Part shown: positions 16,576 to 26,069 of the stretch, piece after piece
How positions within the stretch are numbered: the first letter of the stretch is position 1
How the letters are laid out: every line of letters starts with the position of its first letter
Assembly (NCBI GenBank): GCA_016711285.1
Contig: JADJTG010000014.1
Location: 310,001 to 374,000, forward strand
Reading direction: 5' to 3'
Source: Sphingobacteriales bacterium
GTDB taxonomy: Bacteria; Bacteroidota; Bacteroidia; Chitinophagales; UBA2359
DNA length: 64,000 nt
Program-made: the position numbers and the translations under genes
Notes under the pieces: model-generated
Seen by the model: the letters and a program-made list of their open reading frames with translations, nothing else
Databases searched by the model: none
Told to the model about the DNA's origin: nothing

Positions 16576-17718
16576 ATGTTGAGCTTTTGGGAACAGAACA
16601 GTTTTTTGAAATACGACTTTATTATTGTAGGCAGTGGCATTGTGGGCTTATCGGCTGCCGCCAACCTGAAAGAGCAACTACCCCATTGCAGCGTATTGGT
16701 ATTGGAGCGCGGTATATTGCCCTCCGGAGCCAGCACCAAAAATGCGGGTTTTGCTTGTTTTGGCAGCCTCACCGAAATTCTGTCGGATTTCAAAACAATG
16801 GGCGAAGCTGCTTCTTTACAACTTATAACACAGCGTTGGCAGGGGCTGCAACAACTTCAAGAGCGTTTAGGAGTAGCAGCGATAGGTTTGCAAAATAAGG
16901 GCGGTTATGAACTCCTTGATGAGCAAGCAGCAGCAGCGTTGGAGCATATAGATGATATAAATAAAAAATTGCGGGATATTTTTGGGCAAAAAGTATTTGA
17001 TTTGTGCGACGAAAAAATTGCAGAATTCGGTTTCAATGCGCAAGCTGTCAGGCATTTGGTGATGAATCCATTGGAGTCGCAGATTGACACCGGACTGATG
17101 ATGCGCAGTTTGCTGGGGTATGTGCAAAGGCTCGGTGTGCAGGTGCTTACCGGCAGCGAAGTACTCGCTTTGGAAAACCTCGGAGTAGCGGTAGCCGTGC
17201 AAGTGCGCAACCCTATATCGGCAGCCGCACCAAATATTGAATTTAAAGCCGGACGGCAGGTATTAATTTGTGTAAATGCCTTTGCGCAGCAGTTGCTGCC
17301 TCATCTCAATTTGCGCCCGGGGCGCGGGCAGGTGCTGATGACAAAGCCTATCAAAAATTTGAAGATGAGCGGCACTTTCCACATGGACGAGGGTTTTTAT
17401 TATTTCCGCGACTACGAAGGTCGTTTACTGTTGGGTGGCGGGCGCAATTTGGATTTTGAGGGCGAAGCCACCACCGAATTGGCGACTACAGAATACATCA
17501 TGCAACATTTAGAAGAAAAATTACACAACGTTATTATACCTCAAATACCTTTTCAAATTGAAAGTCGGTGGGCAGGGATTATGGCTTTCGGAGATACGAA
17601 GGCTTTCATTTGTGAGCGTATCAATCCCTTCATGTCGGTGGGAGTTCGTTGCGGCGGTATGGGTATAGCTTTAGGCAGTGCCATAGGACAACAATTGGCA
17701 GCATTTGCAATAGATTGA
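16576..17718 (+). CDS. FAD-dependent oxidoreductase, DAO family
   Basis: This 380-residue flavoenzyme has the N-terminal dinucleotide-binding motif FIIVGSGIVGLSAAANL and a following acidic residue in VLVLERG, which binds the FAD ribose. The substrate-side block GASTKNAGFACFGSLTEIL is typical of glycine oxidase/gamma-glutamylputrescine oxidase-like DAO proteins. Later blocks GRGQVLMTKPI, GRLLLGGGRNLDFE and the C-terminal GVRCGGMGIALGSAIGQQLA complete the fold. No signal peptide is present, so it is cytoplasmic. Its amine or amino-acid substrate cannot be read from sequence, and no pathway neighbours help. Confidence 0.88.
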   Translation: MLSFWEQNSFLKYDFIIVGSGIVGLSAAANLKEQLPHCSVLVLERGILPSGASTKNAGFACFGSLTEILSDFKTMGEAASLQLITQRWQGLQQLQERLGVAAIGLQNKGGYELLDEQAAAALEHIDDINKKLRDIFGQKVFDLCDEKIAEFGFNAQAVRHLVMNPLESQIDTGLMMRSLLGYVQRLGVQVLTGSEVLALENLGVAVAVQVRNPISAAAPNIEFKAGRQVLICVNAFAQQLLPHLNLRPGRGQVLMTKPIKNLKMSGTFHMDEGFYYFRDYEGRLLLGGGRNLDFEGEATTELATTEYIMQHLEEKLHNVIIPQIPFQIESRWAGIMAFGDTKAFICERINPFMSVGVRCGGMGIALGSAIGQQLAAFAID

Positions 17719-17859
17719 TTTTCAGAAGGCTATAAATAAAGGTCTTTTATTTACGACAATATATATATTTTAACGTATTTTTTAAGACATAAAATGCCGC
17801 AAAATCTATTTAATAGTTTATCTTTACCCTTGTGATAAATAACGAAGCCCTACAATTCG

Positions 17860-17877
17860 TGATAATAACAAGCAAAT
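17860..17877 (+). promoter_or_regulatory. Upstream element shared by two paralogues (copy 1)
   Basis: TGATAATAACAAGCAAAT occurs here, 43 bases before the ATG of the first T9SS paralogue, and identically at 19733-19750 before the second. It may be part of a shared promoter or regulator site, or a relic of the gene duplication. Confidence 0.45.
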
Positions 17878-17920
17878 ACTATCTAACGAATTGTTTCACT
17901 TCAATTTAAAAATTTAAAAA

Positions 17921-19462
17921 ATGAAAAAAATTTTTCTTTTTTTCATGCTTGCTTTTGTCGGTTTTAATACCGCACAATCGCAGGTATGTACGCAATACGC
18001 ATCCGGATATGGTCCTTATACCAATCAGGGTACAATTGATATAGCAGGCTGTAATGGACAGACTGTTGTTGCAGATTATCAGGCTTGGTGTCATGAAATT
18101 TATTATTCTGCTGTTGTTACAGGTGGTACTTATAATTTTAAGTTGGGTACACCTGGTACTTGTAACAGCACTGCTTGGGGAGGTCCTCCTCACGTTACTG
18201 TTATTCAAGGAGGTACAGCTTCAGGTGGTACTGTAACAGGTGGTACTGTAATAGCAAATGGACCTTGCTGTGGTTTGGGTGTAAACTTTACTCCTACTGC
18301 TACAGGAACTGTATGGTTTATTTTAAATACTACTACAGGTACGAATGCTTCTTGTACTGCACCTGCTGTAGCAACGGATAACGGAACTCCTACGGTAACT
18401 ACAATTAGTGGTGTTTCTTGTGATGTATGCGGTAATGCCACTTGTGCTGCCGGTGAGGATTATTGCTCTTGCGATGCAGATTGCGCTTGCCCTACTATTT
18501 ATGTAGATTATATTACTTATGCCTCTGGCTCTCCTGCATTTGACACTATTCCAAGTTTATATTGTGGCGGAGATTTCGGATTTCCAAACTCTGTTATTAT
18601 GCCGGTAGCTATTTCTACTACTTTAGCTTGTGTAACCGAATACGATGTATCTACAGATTTGGGCACTTTGCGCCAATTAGATGGCAGCACTGTAACGACT
18701 ATACCGGATTACACCATATTTTGGGTAGTATTAAACGATGCAGCTACGGCTACTGCCGATACTTTGGTTGATATCACCGTAACAGATGTTACCAACGGTC
18801 CTGGCGGCTGTGGCACTATCAATACTATGTTCAATGTATCCGGCTTTATACCTTCTTCTGTTTGTTTTTGCTCAGATACTTTAGTATTAAACTATGTAGA
18901 AACTTCCGAATTAGACTATGTAGCCAACAATATTATTCAATCTACCGATACCATTGAAGCGGGTGCAAACATTGACCACGAAGCCGGTATTTTTGTAGAT
19001 TTATTGGCGGGATTTTGGGCAAAAAGCGGCTGTACTTTTGCTGCTTTCATCGGTGCTTGCGACAGTGCCGGCGGTGTAGTGGCTAAAATGGCTCACTATT
19101 TAACCCCAAAAGCTTATGATGAAAATGTTCGCAACTACACAACAGTTGAAAAGAAAACACCTAAAAAAGTTGCTAAATTAGTAGGTAAAGCTTCTGCTTT
19201 GGTACAATTAAATGCAGGTACATTAAACGTGTCGCCTAACCCTGCTGCTGATATGGCGTGGGTACAATTCAGCTTGCCGCAAGCTACTAAAGCAACCGTT
19301 GAATTGTTTGATGTCCAAGGTCGTTTGGTGAAAACTTTATTCACAGGCGAGACTACAGGCACACAAGTATCAATCAATACAAGCGAGTTGACAAGTGGTT
19401 TATATTTGGTAAAAATGCAATCAGCTTACGGTCAAGAAAGCGTAAGATTGATGGTAAAATAA
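17921..19462 (+). CDS. T9SS cargo protein, tandem paralogue 1
   Basis: This 513-residue secreted protein has a signal peptide (MKKIFLFFMLAFVGFNTAQS), then a Gly/Thr-rich beta domain with aromatic strands (residues about 20-140). A six-Cys knot-like segment CGNATCAAGEDYCSCDADC is followed by a second beta domain of about 140 residues. Next is a module reading IEAGANIDHEAGIFVDLLAGFWAKSGCTF, which also occurs in other proteins of this window. The C-terminus, from NVSPNPAADMAWVQFSLP to GLYLVKMQ and SVRLMVK, is a type A sorting domain. No enzymatic motif is seen; a surface or structural role is likely. It shares its architecture with the next gene. Confidence 0.85.
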   Translation: MKKIFLFFMLAFVGFNTAQSQVCTQYASGYGPYTNQGTIDIAGCNGQTVVADYQAWCHEIYYSAVVTGGTYNFKLGTPGTCNSTAWGGPPHVTVIQGGTASGGTVTGGTVIANGPCCGLGVNFTPTATGTVWFILNTTTGTNASCTAPAVATDNGTPTVTTISGVSCDVCGNATCAAGEDYCSCDADCACPTIYVDYITYASGSPAFDTIPSLYCGGDFGFPNSVIMPVAISTTLACVTEYDVSTDLGTLRQLDGSTVTTIPDYTIFWVVLNDAATATADTLVDITVTDVTNGPGGCGTINTMFNVSGFIPSSVCFCSDTLVLNYVETSELDYVANNIIQSTDTIEAGANIDHEAGIFVDLLAGFWAKSGCTFAAFIGACDSAGGVVAKMAHYLTPKAYDENVRNYTTVEKKTPKKVAKLVGKASALVQLNAGTLNVSPNPAADMAWVQFSLPQATKATVELFDVQGRLVKTLFTGETTGTQVSINTSELTSGLYLVKMQSAYGQESVRLMVK

Positions 19463-19482
19463 AAAAATCTAACTTCTTTTTT

Positions 19483-19518
19483 AAAAGCCCACAGCATAAT
19501 GCTGTGGGCTTTTTTTTA
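19483..19518 (+). terminator. Rho-independent terminator
   Basis: AAAAGCCCACAGCAT and its complement form a strong GC-containing stem with a very small loop, followed by eight T residues, 20 bases after the stop of the first T9SS paralogue. Confidence 0.9.
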
Positions 19519-19732
19519 TTTTAGTTTTTCAAGTACAAGTATTATTTTTCAGATCTATTTTACAAAAAAAGATACTCTTTGATTTAGCACAACACAATGT
19601 TAATCAATAGTGTGCAATTTTTACAAATGACAAAAAACAAAAATTGACAATCATTTTTAAAATTTATTTTTTTGATTATCATAAAATATTTATTATTGCG
19701 TGTTTATGTGTGATATTTAAACAGACAAACTC

Positions 19733-19750
19733 TGATAATAACAAGCAAAT
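19733..19750 (+). promoter_or_regulatory. Upstream element shared by two paralogues (copy 2)
   Basis: Identical 18-base copy of the element at 17860-17877, 31 bases before the start of the second paralogue. The flanking bases are not conserved, which makes the identity stand out. Confidence 0.45.
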
Positions 19751-19781
19751 TATTTATTAGAATTCATTTTAATTATAAAAA

Positions 19782-21344
19782 ATGCTAAAAAACATGAGAA
19801 AAATTTTTTCTTTTTTATTCATTTATATTGGGTGGATAAGTGCGCTTCAGGCACAAGTATGTACACAATATGCAGCCGGACCATATAGCGATCAAGGCGC
19901 AATAAGCGAAGCGGGTTGTAATGCCCAAGTAGTACAAGCCGCTTATCAGGCTTGGTGCCACGAAATCTATTATTCAGATGTAGTAAGCGGTGGTACTTAT
20001 AACATTAAACTAGCTGCTCCGGGTACTTGTGGCAATGGAGCTTGGGGTGGCGCACCTTTTGTTACGGTTATTCAAGGCGGCACGGCTTCGGGCGGACAAG
20101 TAACCGGCGGTACAGTTATTGCATCGGGCAATTGCTGCGGCTTAGGTATTAATTTTACAGCAACAGTTACGGGTACAGTATGGTTTATTTTCAACACAGC
20201 TACAGGTACTAATTCAAATTGTACAGCTCCTGTAGTACAAACAGACAATGGCACACCCACGCTCACTACTATTAGCGGAGTAGCCTGCGGCGTTTGTGGA
20301 GATGCTACTTGTAATGTAGGCGAAAACTACTGCTCTTGCAATAGCGACTGTTTCAACGAATGTGATTTTATTTGGGTAGATTGGATAGGGTTCGATTCTA
20401 TCGGTACTCCCTTTATAGACACTACTTTTTCGTTTTTCTGCGGTGGCGATTTGGGTTTTCCTAATTCGATAGTTATTCCAGTAGCTATCACTACCGATAT
20501 TGCTTGTGTGGGAGCTTATGATGTTTCTATTGACAACGGTTATCTGCGTCAGTTAGATGGTATGCCGGTGGATACTATCAGCGATTATTTTATTTTTTGG
20601 ATGGTATTGAATGACGCTGCCACCTCCACTGCCGACTCTATCATTGACATTACCGTAACCGATGTAAGCACCGGCTTTGGCGGTTGCTCTTCAGTTAATT
20701 CTATGCTCAACGTTGCCGGCTTCTTACCTTCTTCCATTTGCACCTGCCCCGATACAATGGCTTTAAATTATATAGAAAGCTATACTTTAGATTATGTAGC
20801 CAATAATATTATCCAATCTACCGATACCATTGAAGCGGGTGCAAACATTGACCACGAAGCCGGTATTTTTGTAGATTTATTAGCCGGATTTTGGGCAAAA
20901 AGCGGCTGTACTTTTGCCGCTTTCATCGGTGCTTGCGACAGTGCCGGCGGTATTGTTGCCAAAATGGGTAATTTCCTGAGTCCTACTCCTTATCAGGAAG
21001 GACTGAAAGATGTAAAGAAAGTAAATGACAAAAAAATACCCAGAAAAATTGGCTCTAAGGCGGCTAAAAGCCATTCATCAAATGCGATTGCTGCTATTAG
21101 CACATTAAACGTATCGCCTAACCCTGTTGCTGATATGGCGTGGGTACAATTCAGCTTACCGCAAACTACCAAAGCAAGCGTTGAATTGTTTGATATGCAA
21201 GGTCGTTTGGTGAAAACTTTATTCACAGGTGAGACTACAGGCACACAAGTATCAATCAATACAGGTGAATTGACAAGTGGTTTGTATTTGGTAAAAATGC
21301 AGTCAGCTTACGGTCAAGAGAGCGTAAGATTGATGGTAAAATAA
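19782..21344 (+). CDS. T9SS cargo protein, tandem paralogue 2
   Basis: This 520-residue protein has the same domain order as the gene at 17921: signal peptide ending LQAQ, N-terminal beta domain starting VCTQYAAGPYSDQG, Cys-rich segment CGDATCNVGENYCSCNSDC, second beta domain, shared GFWAKSGCTF module, and type A sorting domain from NVSPNPVADMAW. An alternative start lies four codons in, at 19794. The N-terminal halves differ at many positions, while the last third is nearly identical at DNA level to its neighbour, which suggests gene conversion. Function is unknown; a surface-exposed protein is likely. Confidence 0.85.
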   Translation: MLKNMRKIFSFLFIYIGWISALQAQVCTQYAAGPYSDQGAISEAGCNAQVVQAAYQAWCHEIYYSDVVSGGTYNIKLAAPGTCGNGAWGGAPFVTVIQGGTASGGQVTGGTVIASGNCCGLGINFTATVTGTVWFIFNTATGTNSNCTAPVVQTDNGTPTLTTISGVACGVCGDATCNVGENYCSCNSDCFNECDFIWVDWIGFDSIGTPFIDTTFSFFCGGDLGFPNSIVIPVAITTDIACVGAYDVSIDNGYLRQLDGMPVDTISDYFIFWMVLNDAATSTADSIIDITVTDVSTGFGGCSSVNSMLNVAGFLPSSICTCPDTMALNYIESYTLDYVANNIIQSTDTIEAGANIDHEAGIFVDLLAGFWAKSGCTFAAFIGACDSAGGIVAKMGNFLSPTPYQEGLKDVKKVNDKKIPRKIGSKAAKSHSSNAIAAISTLNVSPNPVADMAWVQFSLPQTTKASVELFDMQGRLVKTLFTGETTGTQVSINTGELTSGLYLVKMQSAYGQESVRLMVK

Positions 21345-21366
21345 TATTTATTTATTTTGATTATCA

Positions 21367-21399
21367 AAAACGCACGGCTGTTTGCCGTGCGTTTTTTTA
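21367..21399 (+). terminator. Rho-independent terminator
   Basis: CGCACGGC pairs with GCCGTGCG (21384-21391) over a five-base loop, extended by A/T pairs and followed by a run of seven T residues. It ends the second T9SS paralogue. Confidence 0.9.
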
Positions 21400-21462
21400 T
21401 TGTAACAAAAGGTATTTTAAAAATATATAAAATTCCTTTTCCTCAATTAAAATCAAAAATTT

Positions 21463-21470
21463 TATCTTTG
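21463..21470 (+). promoter_or_regulatory. Probable -7 element, possibly driving a leaderless transcript
   Basis: TATCTTTG is an exact TAnnTTTG match and ends six bases before the ATG at 21477. Transcription would then start at or beside the A of the start codon, giving an mRNA with essentially no leader. Confidence 0.45.
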
Positions 21471-21476
21471 TCTTTA

Positions 21477-22136
21477 ATGAAAGGCATACAACTCATTCAG
21501 CGTTGGCTGCGCAAAGGCGAAGGCACACAATTGGATTTTAAAACTACCATTGCCTCTCCCTGGAAAATAGCCAAAACCATTGCAGCTTTTGCCAACAGTC
21601 GCGGTGGATTGATTGTAGTGGGCATCGAAGATAAAGGACACATTGTAGGCGTAGAAACAGAAGGCGAAAAATATGAACTGGAGCGTGCTGCCACCACATT
21701 CTGTCGTCCGGCAGTTCCTTTACAATTTGAGGAAATCATCTATCAAAACAAAAAAATATTGATAACAAGCATTGCTGAAAGCAAAAAAAAGCCTCACTAT
21801 GTATTGGATAAAAATCACCAGCACGAAGAACTTTTAATACGCATACAAGATAAATGTGTAGAGCCGCCTGATTTCGTGCGTGAGCTACTCCTCAATGGCG
21901 AACTCAATGCGGGTGTACGCAGCAATGAATATTATCAAACTCTGCGCAGTTTACCGCAACATTTCTCCAATAATACCCCCATTGACCAACAACAGTTTCA
22001 GCTATGGGCAAAAACCAGTGAGCGCAATGCACTCCGTTTGTTAGCCGATTATCTGCTCGAAGGCGCGCTCGTTCTCAAAAGCAAAACCCCACCGCAGTTT
22101 GTCCTTAATAATGCCTTTTTTTATCCTGCCTTGTAA
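21477..22136 (+). CDS. AlbA_2 (Schlafen/divergent ATP-binding) domain protein
   Basis: This 219-residue protein carries an AlbA_2 domain in its N-terminal half: GEGTQLDFKTTIASPWKIAKTIAAFANSRGGLIVVGIED, the pattern E-x-LDFK followed by AFANSxGGxIxxGI that defines the family, then EKYELERA. The domain is found in putative transcriptional regulators and nucleic-acid-binding proteins. The C-terminal half is helical and unassigned; it may act as a short winged-helix or oligomerisation part. The ATG at 21477 is chosen because the family motif follows at the expected distance and a -7 box lies just upstream. It follows a terminator, so it is its own unit. Confidence 0.85.
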   Translation: MKGIQLIQRWLRKGEGTQLDFKTTIASPWKIAKTIAAFANSRGGLIVVGIEDKGHIVGVETEGEKYELERAATTFCRPAVPLQFEEIIYQNKKILITSIAESKKKPHYVLDKNHQHEELLIRIQDKCVEPPDFVRELLLNGELNAGVRSNEYYQTLRSLPQHFSNNTPIDQQQFQLWAKTSERNALRLLADYLLEGALVLKSKTPPQFVLNNAFFYPAL

Positions 22137-22714
22137 GGGGACACCCATAAATGTGAGTCAGTATTTTATTCCTTTTATGACGATATTTTCGTATTGTTTT
22201 TTATTACAAATAATTAAAAATCAATATTTTATATGCGATTTTATCAATCAAAAGGGAATAATAAAGCTCAAGCATTGCAAGCATCAACAAAAAGTTTAAA
22301 CTTTTCCTCGTATAAAACGAAATACCACCTCTTTAGAAAGCCCCAAACTTAGCAAGATATAAGATATTCTGTAATCTTGTAGTACTAATGCGAAATCAGA
22401 TAAAATATGTTTACTTTTTGGGCAGGGTATTTTTATTTTTCAAACAATGGTTAGCTCTAATGTATTTTATATATCATAACAATATGAATATAGTTTTTTA
22501 AAATAAGAAACTTTGCGTTCCTATCTAAAATTATGGCATATTCTCACATCTCTCCTATTTTTTGTTAGCTGTACAAAAATCAGAAATTGTCTCTTTCCTT
22601 CTTTTCAAAATAAAACACGAGAATATGTACCCAAACAGGACAGCTTTCGACAACAGCTTATGTGTTGCGAGGTTGAGTTATTTTTTGTTTTGATTTTTGT
22701 TCACTTACAATATA

Positions 22715-22810
22715 GTTCAATATTAATGATTATTTTTGATAAATACATAAAAAACAGGATACTCTTATGTATTTATTTTGTTCAATATTATATCGTTCAA
22801 TATTAATGAT
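22715..22810. repeat. Short direct repeats GTTCAATATTAATGAT
   Basis: Two exact 16-base copies (22715-22730 and 22795-22810) and a shortened third copy, GTTCAATATTA, at 22780-22790. In AT-rich DNA such words can recur by chance, so significance is unclear. Confidence 0.4.
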
Positions 22811-23410
22811 ATAAAACATATTATAGCCTTTTTTAAAAGATTTTTGCATAGTAAATATAAATGCAAACATTTTTTTTTAAACTTCTTTTTACAAAACCAC
22901 TTATTTTTTAGCAAAAAAACCAAAAAAGATGTCTTTCTGGCAAATTCCACACATTAAAAGGAAGCATTTTGAAATAAAAATCCACATAAACTCCCTTCTT
23001 TTAAGATTTATAGGTTATTATTGATAATCCCCCTTCCCTATAGGTATAAAGTCGCAAAAAAGCTATCTAACAAATTTGATTCTCTTAAAACACAAAAATC
23101 CTATTATTTTTTGGTATTACTTCTAAAAGAAAGAAGATGGAGTTTATTTTGGAGCAGCTATAAAGAATTAAAAATTTCGTCCTTCACAATGTGCCCTTTC
23201 ATTCATCTGGGTTCGCGTTTTGATTTTATAATTATAAGTGTTAGTTTTTTTTAAAAGCAGTATTTTTTATAAAATATAAATAAGAGTGAGCCTTCTTCTT
23301 GCAGGTATTTTATTTATTAAAAAGTTGATTTAAATTTTAATCTGGCATATCAAACAAATAAAAATCGAGCAGTTTTATAATCTTTCATCTTTTTAATTCA
23401 AACATTTATT

Positions 23411-23448
23411 TATATAACTGTATATACATTTGTATATACAATTATATA
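23411..23448. repeat. AT-only inverted repeat / hairpin
   Basis: TATATAA and TGTATATAC pair with GTATATACA and TTATATA around an ATTT loop, with one mismatch: 16 paired positions. It lies beyond the ribBA terminator on the minus strand, and its role is unknown. Confidence 0.5.
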
Positions 23449-23458
23449 AATAAAAAAT

Positions 23459-23496
23459 AACCCACTCTTATCTAAATTATTAAAAATGAGTGGGTT
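23459..23496 (-). terminator. Terminator of ribBA
   Basis: AACCCACTC and GAGTGGGTT form a nine-bp stem with a 20-base AT-rich loop. On the minus strand it is followed by a T-rich run, 10 bases after the ribBA stop. Confidence 0.65.
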
Positions 23497-23505
23497 ATAA
23501 ATTTA

Positions 23506-24711
23506 CTATTTTAAAATTTCGTGATTGAGTTTATCCCTTTTGGTGAGCAAATATTCTTTGTTGTGGGGATTTGGCAATACTTCGATGGGTACATTTTCAA
23601 CGATTTGTAACCCATATCCAAGCAGCCCTACCCTTTTGCGCGGATTATTGGTCATTAAACGAATATTAGACACCTTTAAATCGCGTAAAATTTGTGCACC
23701 GATTCCATAATCGCGCTGATCTTTTTTGAAGCCCAGCTCCAAATTGGCTTCTACTGTATCTCTGCCATTTTCCTGTAATTGATAGGCGCGAAGTTTATTT
23801 AACAGACCAATACCTCGCCCCTCCTGATTCATATAGACAATAACTCCCTTGCCCTCGCGCTCGATAAGTTGCATAGCTCTGTGTAGCTGCTCACCGCAAT
23901 CGCAGCGCAAAGAACCTAAAATATCTCCCGTCACACAAGACGAATGCACACGAACTAATACCGCCTCATCAGGAGTCCACGAACCCTTTACCAATGCCAA
24001 ATGCAAAGCACCACTTGTAATTTCGGAATAAGCTATTAACTGGAAATCGCCCCATTGTGTAGGCATTTTTACTTCTACCTCCCGATGAATCAGTTTTTCT
24101 TCTGCCAAACGATAAGCAACTAAATCACGGATAGAAATGATTTTCATATCGTACTTTTCTGCCAGTTCCAACAACTGCGGCAAACGCGCCATGGTACCAT
24201 CTTCATTCAAGATTTCGCAAAGAATACCAGCGGGTTTTAGTCCAGCTAAACGCGCCAAATCTACTGCCGCTTCAGTGTGACCAGTGCGACGCAACACGCC
24301 TCCATTGCGGGCACGAAGCGGAAAAATATGTCCAGGTTTGCCTAAATCCTCTTTTAGAGTATTTTTATCCGCCAATGCCAATACAGTTTTAGCCCGGTCG
24401 TGCGCCGAAATACCTGTTGTGCAACCGTGCCCCAACAAGTCCACCGATACTGTAAAAGGTGTTTCATGAAGGGCTGTATTTCGTGAGACCATCAAATTTA
24501 GGTCTAATTCATCACAACGACTTTCTTCCAAAGGCACACAAATCAAACCTCTGCCGTGCGTAGCCATAAAATTAATAAGTCTGGGTGTTGCCATTTCCGC
24601 AGCAGCTACAAAATCGCCTTCATTTTCACGATCTTCATCATCTACCACAATTATCATTTTACCTGCCTTTATGTCAGCTATAGCAGCTTCTATTGAATTT
24701 AATTTATTCAT
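23506..24711 (-). CDS. ribBA: Bifunctional 3,4-dihydroxy-2-butanone 4-phosphate synthase / GTP cyclohydrolase II
   Basis: The 401-residue protein fuses the two entry enzymes of riboflavin synthesis. The N-terminal RibB domain (residues about 1-205) has the metal-binding DDEDRENEGDF motif and HGRGLICVP. It also has TGISAHDRAKTV and the RTGHTEAAVDLARLAG block with its active-site His. The C-terminal RibA domain has the zinc site in VHSSCVTGDILGSLRCDCGEQL, then YMNQEGRGIGLLNKLRAY and DYGIGAQILRDL. Both halves appear intact, so a true bifunctional enzyme is expected. The upstream gene on the same strand is a glycosyltransferase 31 bases away, and a terminator follows. Confidence 0.97.
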   Translation of the reverse strand: MNKLNSIEAAIADIKAGKMIIVVDDEDRENEGDFVAAAEMATPRLINFMATHGRGLICVPLEESRCDELDLNLMVSRNTALHETPFTVSVDLLGHGCTTGISAHDRAKTVLALADKNTLKEDLGKPGHIFPLRARNGGVLRRTGHTEAAVDLARLAGLKPAGILCEILNEDGTMARLPQLLELAEKYDMKIISIRDLVAYRLAEEKLIHREVEVKMPTQWGDFQLIAYSEITSGALHLALVKGSWTPDEAVLVRVHSSCVTGDILGSLRCDCGEQLHRAMQLIEREGKGVIVYMNQEGRGIGLLNKLRAYQLQENGRDTVEANLELGFKKDQRDYGIGAQILRDLKVSNIRLMTNNPRKRVGLLGYGLQIVENVPIEVLPNPHNKEYLLTKRDKLNHEILK

Positions 24712-24742
24712 AAATAAAACAATATAAAATATTGATTATCAA

Positions 24743-25948
24743 TTAGTTATTGCATTTTATTTCATTATAAAATTTAATTGCTTTTTTAATTATTTCAGAC
24801 CATTGATAATGGTCTTTTACCCATTGTTGTCCTGCTAATGCCACTTGTTTTCTTTTTTCTTTATCTTTTAATGCCTGCACTGTTTTCTGTGCAAAGGCAA
24901 CTGCTGTATCTGCCAACAGCAATTGTTTATCGGGCGTAATTAATAATCCCTCAGCTCCGATATTTGTACTGACGACACATTTTCCCCAAGCAAACGCCTC
25001 TATAATTTTAACGCGGATACCGGAGCCTGACAACAAAGGCACTATCATTATATCAAAATCTTTTACAAACTCTATCGCCGAAGGCACTTCACCACGCATT
25101 TCTACCTGTTTTATTGAGAGGGAACGCAAAGACTCTGGCGGATTTTTACCGGCAATTACAAACTGTGCATCGGGTATTTGTTCCAATATTTTATACCAAA
25201 CTTCATGAATAAACCATAATACGCCTTCTTCATTGGGAGCCCATTCCAAACTACCTAGAAAACAAATATGGTGGCGGCTATGTTCTGTAGGTTCTATAAT
25301 TTGTTCATTGTCAATACCCAAAGGAATAACGGAAAGAGGCACTTCGGGGGCTACTTGATGAATAAGGGCGGCATCTACTTCACTCAGCGCAATAATACCA
25401 TCAAACAAAGGAAAGTTTTCTTGCTCGAAACGCTGAATATGCTTGCTAATTAAATACAGATATTGTCTGCGCAACCAATTTTTTTCAGAGTTATACAAAC
25501 GCTTCCATATCAAATACTCTATGTTGTGTGCACGCAGTACAATTTTAGATTGGGGTGCATATTTTCGTATAAGCGGCAGGTATAAAGCTAAATAAACACC
25601 TTCTAACTGAACAATATCAAATATATTTTTTGCTAAAATTTGCTGTAATTTATGTTGTGCTTCAGGCGTAAAAAAGCGTTTAGCAACATAAGGCATCTTA
25701 TGAAACAAGCCCACAAATGCACCAAAAACAGAAATAGGGGCTTCTACATATACATCATATACTTCCTGTGCCAACGCTTGCAACGGCTCTATAGATTGAT
25801 AGTGTTTTTTGGTATTCAGGCAAAAAAGCGTCAATTCACAACCACTTTGCGAGAGATACTTACTCATATAATAAGTAGCAATATTGCCACCATCATTGAG
25901 CGGATAAGGCACTCTGTTAGTAATTTGAAGTACTTTTAAAGGTAACAA
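24743..25948 (-). CDS. Glycosyltransferase family 4
   Basis: The 401-residue protein is a GT-B fold glycosyltransferase. The N-terminal NRVPYPLNDGGNIATYYMSKYL matches the acceptor-side glycine loop. The C-terminal half has ICFLGSLEWAPNEEGVLWF, FVIAGKNPP and the nucleotide-sugar motif IVPLLSGSGIRVKIIEAFAWGKCVVSTNIGAEGL, which contains the GT4-type E-x7-type pattern. It likely builds polysaccharide or glycolipid, or decorates proteins; the substrate is unknown. The start appears to be TTG (minus strand 25946-25948), because no in-frame ATG precedes the conserved N-terminus. It is followed by ribBA on the same strand. Confidence 0.88.
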   Translation of the reverse strand: MLPLKVLQITNRVPYPLNDGGNIATYYMSKYLSQSGCELTLFCLNTKKHYQSIEPLQALAQEVYDVYVEAPISVFGAFVGLFHKMPYVAKRFFTPEAQHKLQQILAKNIFDIVQLEGVYLALYLPLIRKYAPQSKIVLRAHNIEYLIWKRLYNSEKNWLRRQYLYLISKHIQRFEQENFPLFDGIIALSEVDAALIHQVAPEVPLSVIPLGIDNEQIIEPTEHSRHHICFLGSLEWAPNEEGVLWFIHEVWYKILEQIPDAQFVIAGKNPPESLRSLSIKQVEMRGEVPSAIEFVKDFDIMIVPLLSGSGIRVKIIEAFAWGKCVVSTNIGAEGLLITPDKQLLLADTAVAFAQKTVQALKDKEKRKQVALAGQQWVKDHYQWSEIIKKAIKFYNEIKCNN

Positions 25949-26069
25949 TTAAACTATATTTTAACTTAACTTAAATAATTATAAAACAATATTTATCAAT
26001 AACTTATAATAATATATTTACTTTAAAATAAAATCAACTTTAAACATCAAGGCACTGAGCATTTTTTTA

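Larger units (their letters stand above)
22137..23458. other. AT-rich non-coding stretch of 1.3 kb
   Basis: No convincing gene is visible. A TTG-started frame at 22513-22806 begins with a lipobox-like LLFFVSC, but the rest is low-complexity Phe/Ile/Tyr sequence expected from AT-rich DNA. The 16-base word GTTCAATATTAATGAT occurs at 22715 and 22795, with an 11-base partial copy at 22780. Near the right end is an AT-only hairpin. The region may be decayed genes or a regulatory or replication-neutral spacer. Confidence 0.45.

Noticed and set aside
22513..22806. 97-codon frame with a lipobox-like N-terminus
   Set aside because: It starts at TTG, has AT-driven composition after the first 25 residues, and no recognisable domain; kept only as a note in the intergenic entry.
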